In this document: positions 43,647 to 52,901 of the stretch, piece by piece
How the letters are laid out: each line of letters begins with the position of its first letter
Position numbering within the stretch: the first letter of the stretch is position 1
Origin: Candidatus Bathyarchaeota archaeon
GTDB taxonomy: Archaea; Thermoproteota; Bathyarchaeia; Bathyarchaeales; Bathycorpusculaceae
Length of the DNA: 64,000 bases
Reading direction: 5' to 3'
Assembly: GCA_029881805.1 (NCBI GenBank)
Contig: JAOULW010000003.1
Location: 62,001 to 126,000 of the forward strand
The notes under the pieces: model-generated
Database searches by the model: none
Told to the model about the DNA's origin: nothing
Seen by the model: the letters and a program-made list of their open reading frames with translations, nothing else
Made by a program: the position numbers and the translations under genes

Positions 43647-46112
43647 CTATTTCTGTTGCTTTCTCTTTAACATATTCTCCAATACGGGCTTCAGTTTCGC
43701 GTTTTCTGCAATAATCTTGTCCTTGCCCAGCGTGTGCAGTTGCTCTGTCATTTCTCTGATTAGCTCGGCGAATCTTACTCCTTCAGCAGCAGAAACGTAC
43801 TCCACTCGGAAACGTTCCGCGCTCAATCCTAGCTTCTGCAGCATCGGCGCCAAAGCATCCATTCTAGCTTTCATTTTCCAGTTGCCACTAATGTAGTGGC
43901 AGTCGTAGGGCAGGTGGCATGCGCCAACGAGAACCATGCCAGCTCCAAGTCTGAGCGCCTCGAGGATGAAGTCGCGGTCAACCCGTCCTGAGCACATTAC
44001 TCTTATTGGACGTATTATCGGTGGATATTCGAATCTGCTCGTTCCTGCCAAGTCTGCGCCTGCATAGCTACACCAGTTGCACAGAAAAGCCAGAATCTTG
44101 CCTTCTGGGTTTGTTTCTAGAGCTGCTCTTATTTGAGCGACTATCTGCGCGTCTGTGAAGTGCATCTGCGTTATAGCGTCTGCAGGGCATTCAGCAACGC
44201 ATGTTCCGCATCCATGGCACATGGCAGTAATTACTTCGGCTGCTTTCTTCTCCTCAACTTTAATAGAACCATATGGGCATCGTTCCGCACAAATGCCACA
44301 TTTAGCGGTAACATTCCTGCATTTGGTAGGATCTATGACGGAAACGATTGGCTCAATCTTCCACTTCGGTTTCGAAAGAACAGTTGCCGCTCTCGACGCT
44401 GCACCACTACCCTGCGAAACGCTGTAAGGTATATCTTTCAGTCCTTGACATGCACCTGCCAAAAATATTCCGTCAGTAGGCGTGTCTATAGGCTTCAGCT
44501 TCGGATGACTTTCCATGAAAAAGCCGTCTGCACCTCGTGTGAGGTTTAGTACGCGCGCCATTTCATCGGTCCCTTTTTTGGGTATGGCTGCGGTCGCCAA
44601 AACAACCATTTCAGATTCGATTTCTATGGGTTGGCCGAGTGTCATGTCTTCAGCATGTATGACCAAATTGTTTGTTTCTGGAACCTCCAAGATACGGCTT
44701 ACTCTTCCGCGGATGAAGTTTACGCCAAGTTCCCTTGCTCGGTCATAAAATTCCTCATACCCCTTGAAGGGACTTCGCATGTCCATGTAGAAAACGTAGA
44801 CTTCAACATCTTGCTTATACTTCTCTTTAAGTTGGACAACATGCTTTAAAGTGTACATGCAACAGAAGTTTGAACAATAGGGGTATTTGTTTACGTCACG
44901 CGAGCCAACACATTGGATGAAGGCCACTGTGTGTGGCTTATGTCCATCAGAAGCCCGAATGACTTTTCCGCCTGTAGGACCAGCAGCAAGTATGAGCCTT
45001 TCAAATTCCAACGACGTAATCACGTTTGCGTATTTTCCATATCCATAAAGGGGATCATCATAGGGCAGGTATACGTCAAAGCCTGTGGAAACGATTATTG
45101 CGCCTACCTCAATCTCGATCTCTTCTGGCTGCTGTTCAAAGTTTATTGCTTGCCTTGCCCCACAGGCGTCCACGCACTTGTAGCATTCGATGCAATAATC
45201 CTTGTTTATTGTGTAAACGAGTGGGACCGACTGATCGAACGGTACGGATATAGACTTTCTAACACCGAGATTCATGTCCCACTCATTCGGATACTCGATG
45301 GGGCAAGCATCTTTGCATTCGCCACAGCCAGTACAATTTTCAGCAATTATATAACGTGGGTTTTTGCGAATTTTCACCTTGAAGTTACCTATGAAGCCGC
45401 TAACGCTCAGCAGGTCAGCATTAGATATTATCTCAATGTTGGAATGCCGTCCTACATCAACCATTTTTGGGCCTTCAATACATATGGAACAGTCAAGAGT
45501 GGGAAATGTTTTGTCCAGCTGCGCCATGTGGCCGCCTATGCTTTCGCTTTTCTCGAGCAAGTATACTTTGAAGCCCATCTCAGCCAGATCCAGAGCGGCG
45601 TTCATTCCAGCTATGCCGCCGCCAACGACCAACGCCTTGTTAGTTACTGGAACCTCTATTGTCTGAAGCGGTCGCAGTAACCGTGATTTTGCAACGGCCA
45701 TTTTTATCAGTTCTTTGGCCTTTTCCGTGGCTTCTTCTGGCGAGTTCGGATGACACCATGAAGAGAATTCGCGTATGTTTGCCATTTCGAAAAGGAATGG
45801 ATTCAAATCAACATCAGAGACCGTTCTTCTGAACGTAGGTTCATGCATACGCGGAGAACAGGCTGCTACGACAACACGGTTAAGCTTATGCTCCTTTATT
45901 GCTTTTCTAATTTCTTCCTGACCAGGGTCTGCGCACGTGTAGCGGTTGTCTTTCACGTAAACAACATTTGGCAGAGTGCGTGCATATTCGACAAGCTCTT
46001 TTATGTCTAATACACCTGCTATGTTTAAGCCGCAGTGGCATATGAAAACTCCTATTCGTGGCTCTTCGGTTTCAGCTTGTTTCTTGATTTCATTTTCGGC
46101 CATGTTATGCAC
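43647..46112 (-). CDS. hdrA: HdrA-MvhD fusion: heterodisulfide reductase subunit A with C-terminal MvhD domain
   Basis: HdrA carries the FAD that bifurcates electrons between ferredoxin and a disulfide or other acceptor. The sequence shows the N-terminal CHCGLNI region, the FAD loop GGGIAGMNAALDLAE at about 164, FPTLDCSICIEGP, ferredoxin motifs CTGCGECKDACP, CIECYKCVDAC, CGICAERCP and CHGCGTCVAECP. The last 130 residues (LAFLCNWCSYAGADLAG, CSGRVDRDFILEALRLGAGMVLVGACH) are an MvhD/FlpD domain that normally links HdrA to a hydrogenase or formate dehydrogenase. No hdrB or hdrC is in the window. It overlaps the polyferredoxin gene by 8 bases; ATG 46103 is an alternative start. Confidence 0.95.
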   Translation of the reverse strand: MHNMAENEIKKQAETEEPRIGVFICHCGLNIAGVLDIKELVEYARTLPNVVYVKDNRYTCADPGQEEIRKAIKEHKLNRVVVAACSPRMHEPTFRRTVSDVDLNPFLFEMANIREFSSWCHPNSPEEATEKAKELIKMAVAKSRLLRPLQTIEVPVTNKALVVGGGIAGMNAALDLAEMGFKVYLLEKSESIGGHMAQLDKTFPTLDCSICIEGPKMVDVGRHSNIEIISNADLLSVSGFIGNFKVKIRKNPRYIIAENCTGCGECKDACPIEYPNEWDMNLGVRKSISVPFDQSVPLVYTINKDYCIECYKCVDACGARQAINFEQQPEEIEIEVGAIIVSTGFDVYLPYDDPLYGYGKYANVITSLEFERLILAAGPTGGKVIRASDGHKPHTVAFIQCVGSRDVNKYPYCSNFCCMYTLKHVVQLKEKYKQDVEVYVFYMDMRSPFKGYEEFYDRARELGVNFIRGRVSRILEVPETNNLVIHAEDMTLGQPIEIESEMVVLATAAIPKKGTDEMARVLNLTRGADGFFMESHPKLKPIDTPTDGIFLAGACQGLKDIPYSVSQGSGAASRAATVLSKPKWKIEPIVSVIDPTKCRNVTAKCGICAERCPYGSIKVEEKKAAEVITAMCHGCGTCVAECPADAITQMHFTDAQIVAQIRAALETNPEGKILAFLCNWCSYAGADLAGTSRFEYPPIIRPIRVMCSGRVDRDFILEALRLGAGMVLVGACHLPYDCHYISGNWKMKARMDALAPMLQKLGLSAERFRVEYVSAAEGVRFAELIREMTEQLHTLGKDKIIAENAKLKPVLENMLKRKQQK

Positions 46113-47037
46113 TCTTCCATCCTAATCTTTTTTCCACGGAATCTCGGGCTCTAAGGGAACCTTTAGCCTTCAACTCCTTGGTAATCTCGACAGGTGAAGC
46201 TAATCTTTCTAGGGCTTTGTTCCACGCACCAGATCGAACAGCTGTGTGACTTGTCTTGGTTCTTTTAAGCTCTAAAGCTTCCTCAACTGGGCAAACAACC
46301 TTGCAAGCTCCACAATAAACGCAGAACAACTCGTTAACACGAACTTTTTTATCTTCATCAGAAAGGTAGAGCGCTCCAGTTATTGGACAAACATCCAAGC
46401 AATCTGTACAGCCTTCCGGACATTTGTCTGGATGAATCACAATTTTTCCATAGAAGAATTTTCGCACACGCATAACGCCTTCGGGACATTTGAATTCGCA
46501 GATTCTGCAACATGGGCAACGTTCTTTATCGACATCAACTTTGACTTGAAGCTTTTTTCTTTTCCTCTTAGTAGGGGAGCCCACGTTTTCAACAACTTTT
46601 CCATCGGCCGTCAGCCTTGAAATCTTGATCAAATCTAATGGGCATGCCTCTTCACATTCAACACAATCCGCTGGACATTTGCTTGCATCCACTTGGATGT
46701 CTCTAATCAATTGGGGGAAGCTTTCCTTTTCAACAACCGAAAGAGCATGCTCACCATTCAATGTTACCTTAATCGCTCCATAAGGGCATAACACATCGCA
46801 TATTCCGCAGAAATTACACTTTTGCAGGTCAGCATCAACCTTAGCTTTCCTAGCTTTCTCTCCTTGGACCTTGGACTGTTTTTCGATCTTAATGGCTTCT
46901 TTTGGACAAGCCAGAACGCAGATTTGACAGCCTACACATAAGTTTTTGTCGATGGTTAGCTTGTAGTTTTTCACGTGCAAAATCCATTCTAAAGTTAGTG
47001 TTTCTGCGGTGTCCGTTTTCATCGTTTTTAGCGGCAT
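46105..47037 (-). CDS. Polyferredoxin with six [4Fe-4S] motifs (FwdF-like)
   Basis: The 310-residue protein contains six cysteine motifs ending in CP: CVGCQICVLACP, CNFCGICDVLCP, CPADCVECEEACP, CPCCRICEFKCP, CPEGCTDCLDVCP and CVYCGACKVVCP. The spacing pairs them as three two-cluster ferredoxin domains. Such proteins wire Fwd to its electron donor; methanogen FwdF has more clusters. Its operon with HdrA-MvhD suggests it accepts low-potential electrons from HdrA. Since fwdDBAC lacks an F or G gene, this protein is a good candidate for that role (inference). Confidence 0.9.
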   Translation of the reverse strand: MPLKTMKTDTAETLTLEWILHVKNYKLTIDKNLCVGCQICVLACPKEAIKIEKQSKVQGEKARKAKVDADLQKCNFCGICDVLCPYGAIKVTLNGEHALSVVEKESFPQLIRDIQVDASKCPADCVECEEACPLDLIKISRLTADGKVVENVGSPTKRKRKKLQVKVDVDKERCPCCRICEFKCPEGVMRVRKFFYGKIVIHPDKCPEGCTDCLDVCPITGALYLSDEDKKVRVNELFCVYCGACKVVCPVEEALELKRTKTSHTAVRSGAWNKALERLASPVEITKELKAKGSLRARDSVEKRLGWKSA

Positions 47038-47108
47038 TCACTAACCCACCGAGTCAAATCGTGAAATGTGAAAGTACATAGGAATTATAGCTGTAACTCT
47101 TTACCTTC

Positions 47109-47117
47109 ATATATAGT
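47109..47117 (-). promoter_or_regulatory. TATA-box candidate for the polyferredoxin-hdrA operon
   Basis: On the minus strand AAACTATATATGAAGG centres on CTATATATG at 47117-47109, about 75 bases before the polyferredoxin start. Transcription would begin near 47085, giving a leader of roughly 50 bases. Confidence 0.45.
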
Positions 47118-47140
47118 TTAGTTTTTAATCATGGGAAATT

Positions 47141-47698
47141 TTAAGGAGGTTTAGAGCAAACTGCGACGTGACATTTCAGATTCTCGCCTTTTATTTCAAT
47201 TACGTTTAAACTAAGCTTACGCAAAAAATCCTCAAAAACTTCAAACGGAAATTTCTTCTTCAAACCAGTAATGACCATAACGCCTGTCTTCTTTGCGACA
47301 CGTTTAACCTCATCTACGGTTTTTTCAGGATTAGGCATGTTCTGAATTATTGTCATAGCAAAAACATAGTTGAAAACACAATCCTCGAAGGGCATGTTAT
47401 CAGCATCAGCCAATATTAGATGTGTATTTGCAAATCTCTCTGAACGTTTCTTTGCTTGAAGCAGAATTTTTCGCGATGTGTCCAATCCAATAAGCTCTTC
47501 TGTTTTTTCTGCCACATAATCAAACAGCAAACCTGTTCCGCACCCAACGTCTAGCATTGAGCCATATTTTTCTACGTCTAAACTTTCTAAAGCGGCCTCA
47601 ATTTTCGCATTTTGCTCCTCAGCATACTGCATATCGTAAATGTGCGCGGTCAAGTTGTACCTCCGCATTGTTCTACTTTTCTTGGTCCATTCCTTCAT
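47141..47698 (-). CDS. Class I SAM-dependent methyltransferase
   Basis: The 185-residue protein has the Rossmann SAM loop LDVGCGTGLLFDYV, the acidic residue after strand 2 (IGLDTS), ADADNMPFEDCVF and YVFAMTIIQNMPNP. It resembles UbiE/Coq5-type small methyltransferases of the methyltransferase-11 group. The substrate is unknown. It precedes no gene in operon distance. Confidence 0.87.
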   Translation of the reverse strand: MKEWTKKSRTMRRYNLTAHIYDMQYAEEQNAKIEAALESLDVEKYGSMLDVGCGTGLLFDYVAEKTEELIGLDTSRKILLQAKKRSERFANTHLILADADNMPFEDCVFNYVFAMTIIQNMPNPEKTVDEVKRVAKKTGVMVITGLKKKFPFEVFEDFLRKLSLNVIEIKGENLKCHVAVCSKPP

Positions 47699-47758
47699 AA
47701 GAATCCTTCAGAAATCTTATGTATGCATGAAACCTTCTAAAATTATTGGCGAAACACA

Positions 47759-48550
47759 GTGTCGAGTCCAAATTCTCTGACAATGTTAGTGCGTCCGACT
47801 GAGGCTGAAGCAGAAAAAACGGCCAAAGATGCAATTTTTCAGCGCAAAACACTGTTAATTATTGGAAACTGCTGGGTTCACTATCTCGGCAGAGCTAGGT
47901 CGAAGCTTGAGCCAGGTGAACGCATCGTAATAATAAAGGCAGACGGTTCTCTTCTCGTTCATCGTCCAGTCGGTTATGAACCAGTTAATTGGCAACCCCC
48001 CGGTTGCATCTTTCACGTTCAAACCAAAGACGACGTTTTTGAAGTTCGTGCGGTAAGGCAGAAGCCGCGTGAATCCGTTAAGGTGTTTTTCGATAAAATC
48101 TACATTATATCTGCACTAAGTCTAACAGACTCTGGGCAGTTCACTCTTTACGCAAGCGAAGAAGACATGCACAAAGCAATTCTTCTAAAACCGTCACTTT
48201 TGGAGGAAGATTTTAAACCCATAAGCTATGAGAAGAAGGTGGAACCTGGTTTTGTGGATGTTTATGGCGTGGATAAGAAGGGCAAGCTCGTTGTTGTAGA
48301 GGTCAAGCGCAAAACAGCAGGTAAGGAAGCAGCACTTCAGCTCGCAAAATATATTGATGCAATAAAAGCTAAGGCAGATCGTGAAATACGCGGGATTCTA
48401 GCCGCACCTAACATCGCAAAGGATGTTCAACGGTTGCTGGCAACCCTCGGATTGGAGTTTAAAAGCTTAGACCCCAGAAAATGTGCAGAGGTTTTGAAAA
48501 AGACCAAAACAAGAAAGCTAGAGGCATTTTTCGAGGATGAAACCAATTAA
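47759..48550 (+). CDS. nucS: Endonuclease NucS
   Basis: NucS (EndoMS) cuts branched or mismatched DNA and interacts with the sliding clamp in archaea. The 263-residue length is normal. The N-terminal domain shows IGNCWVHYLGRARSKLEPG and DGSLLVHRP. The C-terminal RecB-like nuclease shows GFVDVYGVD, VVVEVKRKTAG and QLAKYIDA, containing the D-(E)x(K) active site. The start is GTG 47759, or ATG 47783. Confidence 0.95.
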   Translation: MSSPNSLTMLVRPTEAEAEKTAKDAIFQRKTLLIIGNCWVHYLGRARSKLEPGERIVIIKADGSLLVHRPVGYEPVNWQPPGCIFHVQTKDDVFEVRAVRQKPRESVKVFFDKIYIISALSLTDSGQFTLYASEEDMHKAILLKPSLLEEDFKPISYEKKVEPGFVDVYGVDKKGKLVVVEVKRKTAGKEAALQLAKYIDAIKAKADREIRGILAAPNIAKDVQRLLATLGLEFKSLDPRKCAEVLKKTKTRKLEAFFEDETN

Positions 48551-48552
48551 CG

Positions 48553-48699
48553 ATTCGTAGAATTAGTCAGTTCGCTTTTGACAGTTTGCTCCGTTCCACA
48601 GCAACATTTGTGGAAACAGACGGCTTGAGAATTGTGATAGATCCGAGAGTTGCCTTGGCACCTATGCGCTACGATTTGGAGCCACGTTTCTTGGAGTGA
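48553..48699 (+). pseudogene. N-terminal fragment of a metallo-beta-lactamase-fold (UPF0282-type) protein
   Basis: From 48553 the frame reads FAFDSLLRSTATFVETDGLR then IVIDPRVALAPMRYDLEP and stops at TGA 48699. This closely follows the conserved N-terminus of archaeal UPF0282 MBL-fold proteins, where I expect SLGVRSMATFVET and ILIDPGVSLAPRRYGLPP. No start codon is present at its beginning and the remaining 250 or so residues, including the HxHxDH metal site, are absent. It is therefore a truncated remnant directly behind nucS. Confidence 0.7.
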
Positions 48700-48832
48700 C
48701 GAGGGTTCGATGAAGCAGGGAGAGGGTGGATTTAATGGTAAAAGCGGATACAAAAAGAATAGTCATCGTCTAATTTGTTTAAGAAAATGTTAAATCGATG
48801 CGTTGCATTTGGCTTGAAAGAAGGTAATACAT

Positions 48833-49366
48833 ATGAATGTTTGGAAAGACATTCCAGCAGGTGAAAACCCTCCAGAACTGCTCAACATGGTCATCGAAGT
48901 CATAAGTGGTTCAAGAGACAAATACGAGTACTATTCAAATTGGGAAGCGTTCATTTTGGATAGAATAATACCATCGTCTGTGGTTTTCCCTGTTGAGTAC
49001 GGTTTTGTCCCGCAGACTTGGTTTGACGATGGAGATCCACTCGATATAATGGTGTTAAGTTATGAACCACTTGAAGTCGGATGCGTAGTTAAGGTTAGGG
49101 TTATAGGTGCGTTAATAATTGAGGATGAGAGGGGAGAAGACCCCAAGATACTTTCTGTTCTCGTGAACGATGCCAGATTTCAAGGATACACTGATATTGC
49201 TGATGTTCACCCGCACCAATTGAGGGAGATCCAAGAATTTTTTGAAACCTATAAGCGGTTAGAACCGCATAAATGGGTCAAATTTAAGGAATGGAAAAAC
49301 GCTGACGACGCAAAGAGAATCGTAAACTATGCAATCAAACGTTTTGAAGAACACATTGCAAAATAG
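48833..49366 (+). CDS. ppa: Inorganic pyrophosphatase (family I)
   Basis: The 177-residue cytosolic enzyme hydrolyses pyrophosphate to phosphate. Family I features are visible: IEVISGSRDKYEY, VVFPVEYGFVPQTWFDDGDPLDIMVL (metal-binding Asp cluster) and KILSVLVNDARF. The ATG is preceded by AAGG about 7 bases upstream. No operon partner is evident. Confidence 0.96.
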   Translation: MNVWKDIPAGENPPELLNMVIEVISGSRDKYEYYSNWEAFILDRIIPSSVVFPVEYGFVPQTWFDDGDPLDIMVLSYEPLEVGCVVKVRVIGALIIEDERGEDPKILSVLVNDARFQGYTDIADVHPHQLREIQEFFETYKRLEPHKWVKFKEWKNADDAKRIVNYAIKRFEEHIAK

Positions 49367-50008
49367 CTGACTGACAGATGGATTATCTTCTTAAGCCAAA
49401 AATCTCACTTTTTGTGAAGAAGTTATTTTTTGGTTCCTAGAATTCTCTCCTCATTAAAGGGGATCGGTTAAATCTGTTTTCTTTCCCATTTTTTTCACGA
49501 CAAACACAGTCACACAAGCAGCCAGGCTTAGATTTTGGAGATATTTCTTTTCTTCGTGTCTTTTAGCCTTCCTTTTTTTCGGCTGCTCCCAAGTGCATGG
49601 GAGGTGGAGAGGCAGATTCCTTGCAACCTACGATATCAAGCGCCAAGCTAACCAGATGAAGGTGTCTATCCTGTATTGTTGTCAATCATGCTGAGTTGGT
49701 TTAAAATTGTTGTTTGTTTGTACTTGTACTGAAAAAAATTGGCACAAGTACAAATGAGCAGTGATTTTTAGATGTCGCGTTGAACGTCTAAGCAGGAGAA
49801 GGAGCTTCTTGAGCTTTTCCAAAGGGACTTTAGCCCTAGGTGCGAAGTACAGAGGCGAACGCATATAGACATTTCAAGACCCGCGTTTGCTTGAATTGGA
49901 AAATCAATTCGGTCCCTTCACGAGTTTTCTTCTGAATTTTTTGAATGTAACTTTTTCGACAACTTTAAATATTAATCGGAGAGAGGCACTAATAGTGATG
50001 ATGCAGTT
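49367..50008. other. 642-base noncoding region with a strong inverted repeat
   Basis: No gene is supported here. A perfect 11-bp inverted repeat lies at 49717-49754. A shorter hairpin GAATTG-GAAAAT-CAATTC lies near 49893-49910. A minus-strand frame (49682-49864) contains KVPLEKLKKLLLLLRRSTRH but has no recognised family. TTTAAATATT at about 49966 may be the TATA box of the next gene. Confidence 0.5.
49717..49754. repeat. Perfect 11-bp inverted repeat (stem-loop)
   Basis: TTTGTACTTGT at 49717-49727 is exactly complementary to ACAAGTACAAA at 49744-49754, with a 16-base loop containing an A-run. It lies 350 bases from the nearest upstream stop codon, so it is not an ordinary terminator of ppa. 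It could be part of a small RNA or the end of a decayed mobile element. Confidence 0.6.
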
Positions 50009-50611
50009 TTGGTTTGGTATTCTAAGCTTTGGGTTAAAATCAGCCTCGTAGTAATAGCAGTGGGACTAGTCGTAGGCGGAACCTACGCGTACTACTGGTT
50101 CTCTCAGCCTCCAGCAGGCCCCAAAGCGTTGATCACGTCAGACCCATTGGAGTTTTCGGTGGAACTCGACAAATCCGACTATCAATACGGCGAAAACATC
50201 ACGGTGAAGTTCCGCCTTGAAAACTTCGGAAATGAAACAGTAACGTTAATGATAATCAACCCAATCGGTTGGCCCGATGACTACAGAGAAACCGTTTACT
50301 CCAACGCTAATTTTACCAGTGGTTTCGGAGCTGAACTCTTTTGCGGTTTTAGCATTGCAGACATTAACGGGACACAAATTTACAAGTACACCGAAGGTAT
50401 TCTACCTTACATCACTTATTTCAACATTGATCCTGGCGGCTGGATTGAGCACACACTCATCATTGACTACTACTCGATTGAGTGGGCAGGTATGGGCAAT
50501 TCGTATCTGCTTCCGCGAGGCACATACCAGATAAGGGGAATCATGAGATATTCGCTTAGCGGTCAATCCTATGGCTTGGAAACGCCATCAATAACCTTCA
50601 CGATCAGATAG
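50009..50611 (+). CDS. Membrane-anchored extracellular protein with Ig-like fold
   Basis: The 200-residue product has an N-terminal signal anchor (ISLVVIAVGLVVGGTYAYYWF) and an outside domain rich in beta strands and N-x-S/T sites (ENITVKFRLENFGNETVTL). FSVELDKSDYQYGENITVKF is the typical first strand pair of archaeal and BsuPI-like Ig domains. The start is TTG 50009; no better in-frame start is seen. Role unknown, probably cell-surface. Confidence 0.75.
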   Translation: MVWYSKLWVKISLVVIAVGLVVGGTYAYYWFSQPPAGPKALITSDPLEFSVELDKSDYQYGENITVKFRLENFGNETVTLMIINPIGWPDDYRETVYSNANFTSGFGAELFCGFSIADINGTQIYKYTEGILPYITYFNIDPGGWIEHTLIIDYYSIEWAGMGNSYLLPRGTYQIRGIMRYSLSGQSYGLETPSITFTIR

Positions 50612-50742
50612 CCTACTGGAGAAAAAATGATGGTAGCGCCCCGCATCCTTAGAAGCAGTCCGACTGGACGGACATTCTTGCTAGTGAACGTTTGTTGCCA
50701 GTAGAATTATGACGTGAATCCTGTTCTGGAACATAGAAATAA

Positions 50743-51813
50743 ATGTCTCGAAGCCTCAAGATTTCAACATGGAAGATGTGCAACTTGAAAGTCCTTGACC
50801 AGTCACACGAATCGCATATTGCTGTTGCGTGTTTCCTAACCATCCTAGCGTTTGTCTTCACCGTAGCTTTGACCTTTGCCACAATAGAGATACCTAGGAT
50901 AATGTCTATAGCGCTGGTCAGATACATCCCTGACATCCACCCGGTAATTGAACCTGAGGCTGTAGAGGCTTTCATGAAAACTGCGAGACCAATAGGCTAT
51001 GCCTGCCTTGCAATAGTAGTAGCGTTGATAATTGTTGGCTTTGTAACAAAAAGAAAGAGCCTTTCGTCCTTGGGGGTTGTATTCTTCTTCTTGCCAACCT
51101 TCGGGTACTTCGCGGCTTCCATGTTCTTTCTCGCTGGTCTGGGCATATTAAGAATCATGTGGATACCTTTCTGGGAACAGTCTATAAATCTCGTCAACCT
51201 AGGAGACGTTGCCTACGTGCCCTACATGATTCCAACATATCTGTTCGCTCTGGCGGGCCTGGACATTAGAACGCCCTTTACAATTGCAGTTACGGGGTTA
51301 GGCTTCTTCATATTCCTGCTAGGCGCGGTCGCGTGGTTCTGTGGAAAGACAGAGAAAAGGGAGACAGTCACGTTCTGGATATACAAGTATTCGAGACACC
51401 CTCAGTACCTCGGCTACATCATCTGGAGTTACGGAGTCATGTTGCAAGCATCTCTGACCCCATTCCCTTGGGGAGGCTCAAATCCAGGAGCAGGGCTGCC
51501 ATGGGTAATCTCATCGCTTATCGTGATTTGCATGGCGTTAGACGAGGAAATCAACATGAGCAAAAGAGACAGGGATACATATCTGAAGTACAAAGAAAGC
51601 GTCCCATTCATGTTTCCTGTCCCTAAGTTTGTAACCTCGCTGGTGACAGCTCCGATCAGGATGATGTTTGGAAAGAGTCAACCAGAAAACAGAAAGGAAA
51701 TTATAGGCACTTTCGTAATATATTCCATAATATTTGTCTTGTTATCGTTGCCTTTTGTTCTCTTGAACTGGCCTCCAGGTGAGTCATGGGGATGGTGGCC
51801 ATATGATGTGTAG
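50743..51813 (+). CDS. Isoprenylcysteine/phospholipid methyltransferase-like membrane protein
   Basis: The 356-residue protein has about nine hydrophobic segments. Its C-terminal half holds the ICMT/PEMT signature: YKYSRHPQYLGYIIWSYG as the SAM-binding region, and DEEINMSKRDRDTYLKYKESVPFMFP as the conserved EE-x-Y-x-x-Y end. These enzymes methylate small acceptors at the membrane. The N-terminal half is an extra membrane domain not found in simple ICMT proteins. Substrate unknown. Confidence 0.82.
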   Translation: MSRSLKISTWKMCNLKVLDQSHESHIAVACFLTILAFVFTVALTFATIEIPRIMSIALVRYIPDIHPVIEPEAVEAFMKTARPIGYACLAIVVALIIVGFVTKRKSLSSLGVVFFFLPTFGYFAASMFFLAGLGILRIMWIPFWEQSINLVNLGDVAYVPYMIPTYLFALAGLDIRTPFTIAVTGLGFFIFLLGAVAWFCGKTEKRETVTFWIYKYSRHPQYLGYIIWSYGVMLQASLTPFPWGGSNPGAGLPWVISSLIVICMALDEEINMSKRDRDTYLKYKESVPFMFPVPKFVTSLVTAPIRMMFGKSQPENRKEIIGTFVIYSIIFVLLSLPFVLLNWPPGESWGWWPYDV

Positions 51814-51901
51814 CCGTTCTATACCTCCTGAAGTCCCAGCTAAAGCTCTATGATGAGTACTGGTATGGACCTTATTGGTGCGAGTTATTCTCAAGCATAT
51901 G

Positions 51902-52675
51902 CTAGTCTACACGTTTAAGTCTGGAAGCCAAGCCCACTGCGATTATGGCTATTACGGTTATGATGGCACTTACTTCTGCAATCGTGATTATGTCTGGATT
52001 TTCGCTTTGATTAGCTATTATTCCTGCGAGGGCCCACGTGATAACTAGGCCATATGCAATGTCTCTTCTTGTAGCTAATAGTGCAAGTGTGACTATCAAC
52101 GCTATCGCGATGACCAGCACGGCCCAAGTCGCTTCGCTAATGCCGAAGCCGTCCCAATTCATAGAAACCAAAGCAGTCGCGACGTTTGCGATGGAAGCTA
52201 TCGTAATCCACCCTAAGTAGACGCTGAAAGGCAAATGCACACACAACTTCTCTCTAAGGGACGCTTTAGATTTGCCAATCTGCAAACGAAGATAAATCGC
52301 AATTAACGATGCCAACAATGCAAACATCAATGCTACAGATACAGTGATGTAGTCGTACTGCCAAAGGAACAACCACACAATATTAAAGACGCTACTAAGC
52401 GAGAACAGGTAGCCGATCTGGCCATGAAACGCATCCTTTCGGTGCTGAGGCAAAAGCTGAAACACAACAAAAACAAGTAGAAGCACATAAATCACACCCC
52501 AAATCGAAAAGGTGAAACCAGCCGGCGTGATCAACGTCGGATACAAACCAGAAACGTCAGCCGTCGTCCTTCCGTTCAGCAAAGTAGTAGTAGCTAACCC
52601 GTTAACAATAACTACTGCAAGAAAAGCAACGACATTTACAACCTGTAGAACTATGCTGCTTTTTATTTGTGACAT
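51902..52675 (-). CDS. TspO/MBR-like tryptophan-rich sensory protein
   Basis: The 257-residue protein has about eight hydrophobic segments and the blocks ITPAGFTFSIWGVIYVLL and LPFSVYLGWITIASIANVA found in the eukaryote-like and archaeal branch of TspO-related proteins. It is longer than classical five-helix TspO. Binding of tetrapyrroles or other ligands is known for classical members but not shown here. Start ATG 52675. Confidence 0.8.
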   Translation of the reverse strand: MSQIKSSIVLQVVNVVAFLAVVIVNGLATTTLLNGRTTADVSGLYPTLITPAGFTFSIWGVIYVLLLVFVVFQLLPQHRKDAFHGQIGYLFSLSSVFNIVWLFLWQYDYITVSVALMFALLASLIAIYLRLQIGKSKASLREKLCVHLPFSVYLGWITIASIANVATALVSMNWDGFGISEATWAVLVIAIALIVTLALLATRRDIAYGLVITWALAGIIANQSENPDIITIAEVSAIITVIAIIAVGLASRLKRVD

Positions 52676-52901
52676 AGCACAGCGTTATGCCAGAGCAAGT
52701 ATATAAGTCATTGAACGCGCAAGCATTTTATAAACTCGTCAGAACCAAATGACCCAACTGGGCATACATTGTTCTATGATGAAAACGTATTGCTAGCATC
52801 CGCAAATAATCTTTTGCGATGGATAGCTAATGGCAAAAAATGAGGAAGGTCGTGATTTTTTGTGGCCTATTCTCAAGACTTTTGTCATGCGCGGTGATTC
52901 A

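Noticed and set aside
44913-45680. 255-codon plus-strand open frame antisense to hdrA
   Set aside because: It is rich in Cys, Phe, Tyr and His in an order that mirrors the HdrA codons, has no family match, and the HdrA protein on the other strand is unmistakable.
49682-49864. 60-codon minus-strand frame with a Leu/Lys-rich segment
   Set aside because: It includes the inverted repeat at 49717-49754, has no recognisable family and no clear ribosome-binding site.
49995-50001. GTGATGA resembling a C box of an archaeal C/D sRNA
   Set aside because: No matching D box (CTGA) or C'/D' pair lies within the expected 60 bases, and the sequence overlaps the start region of the next gene.
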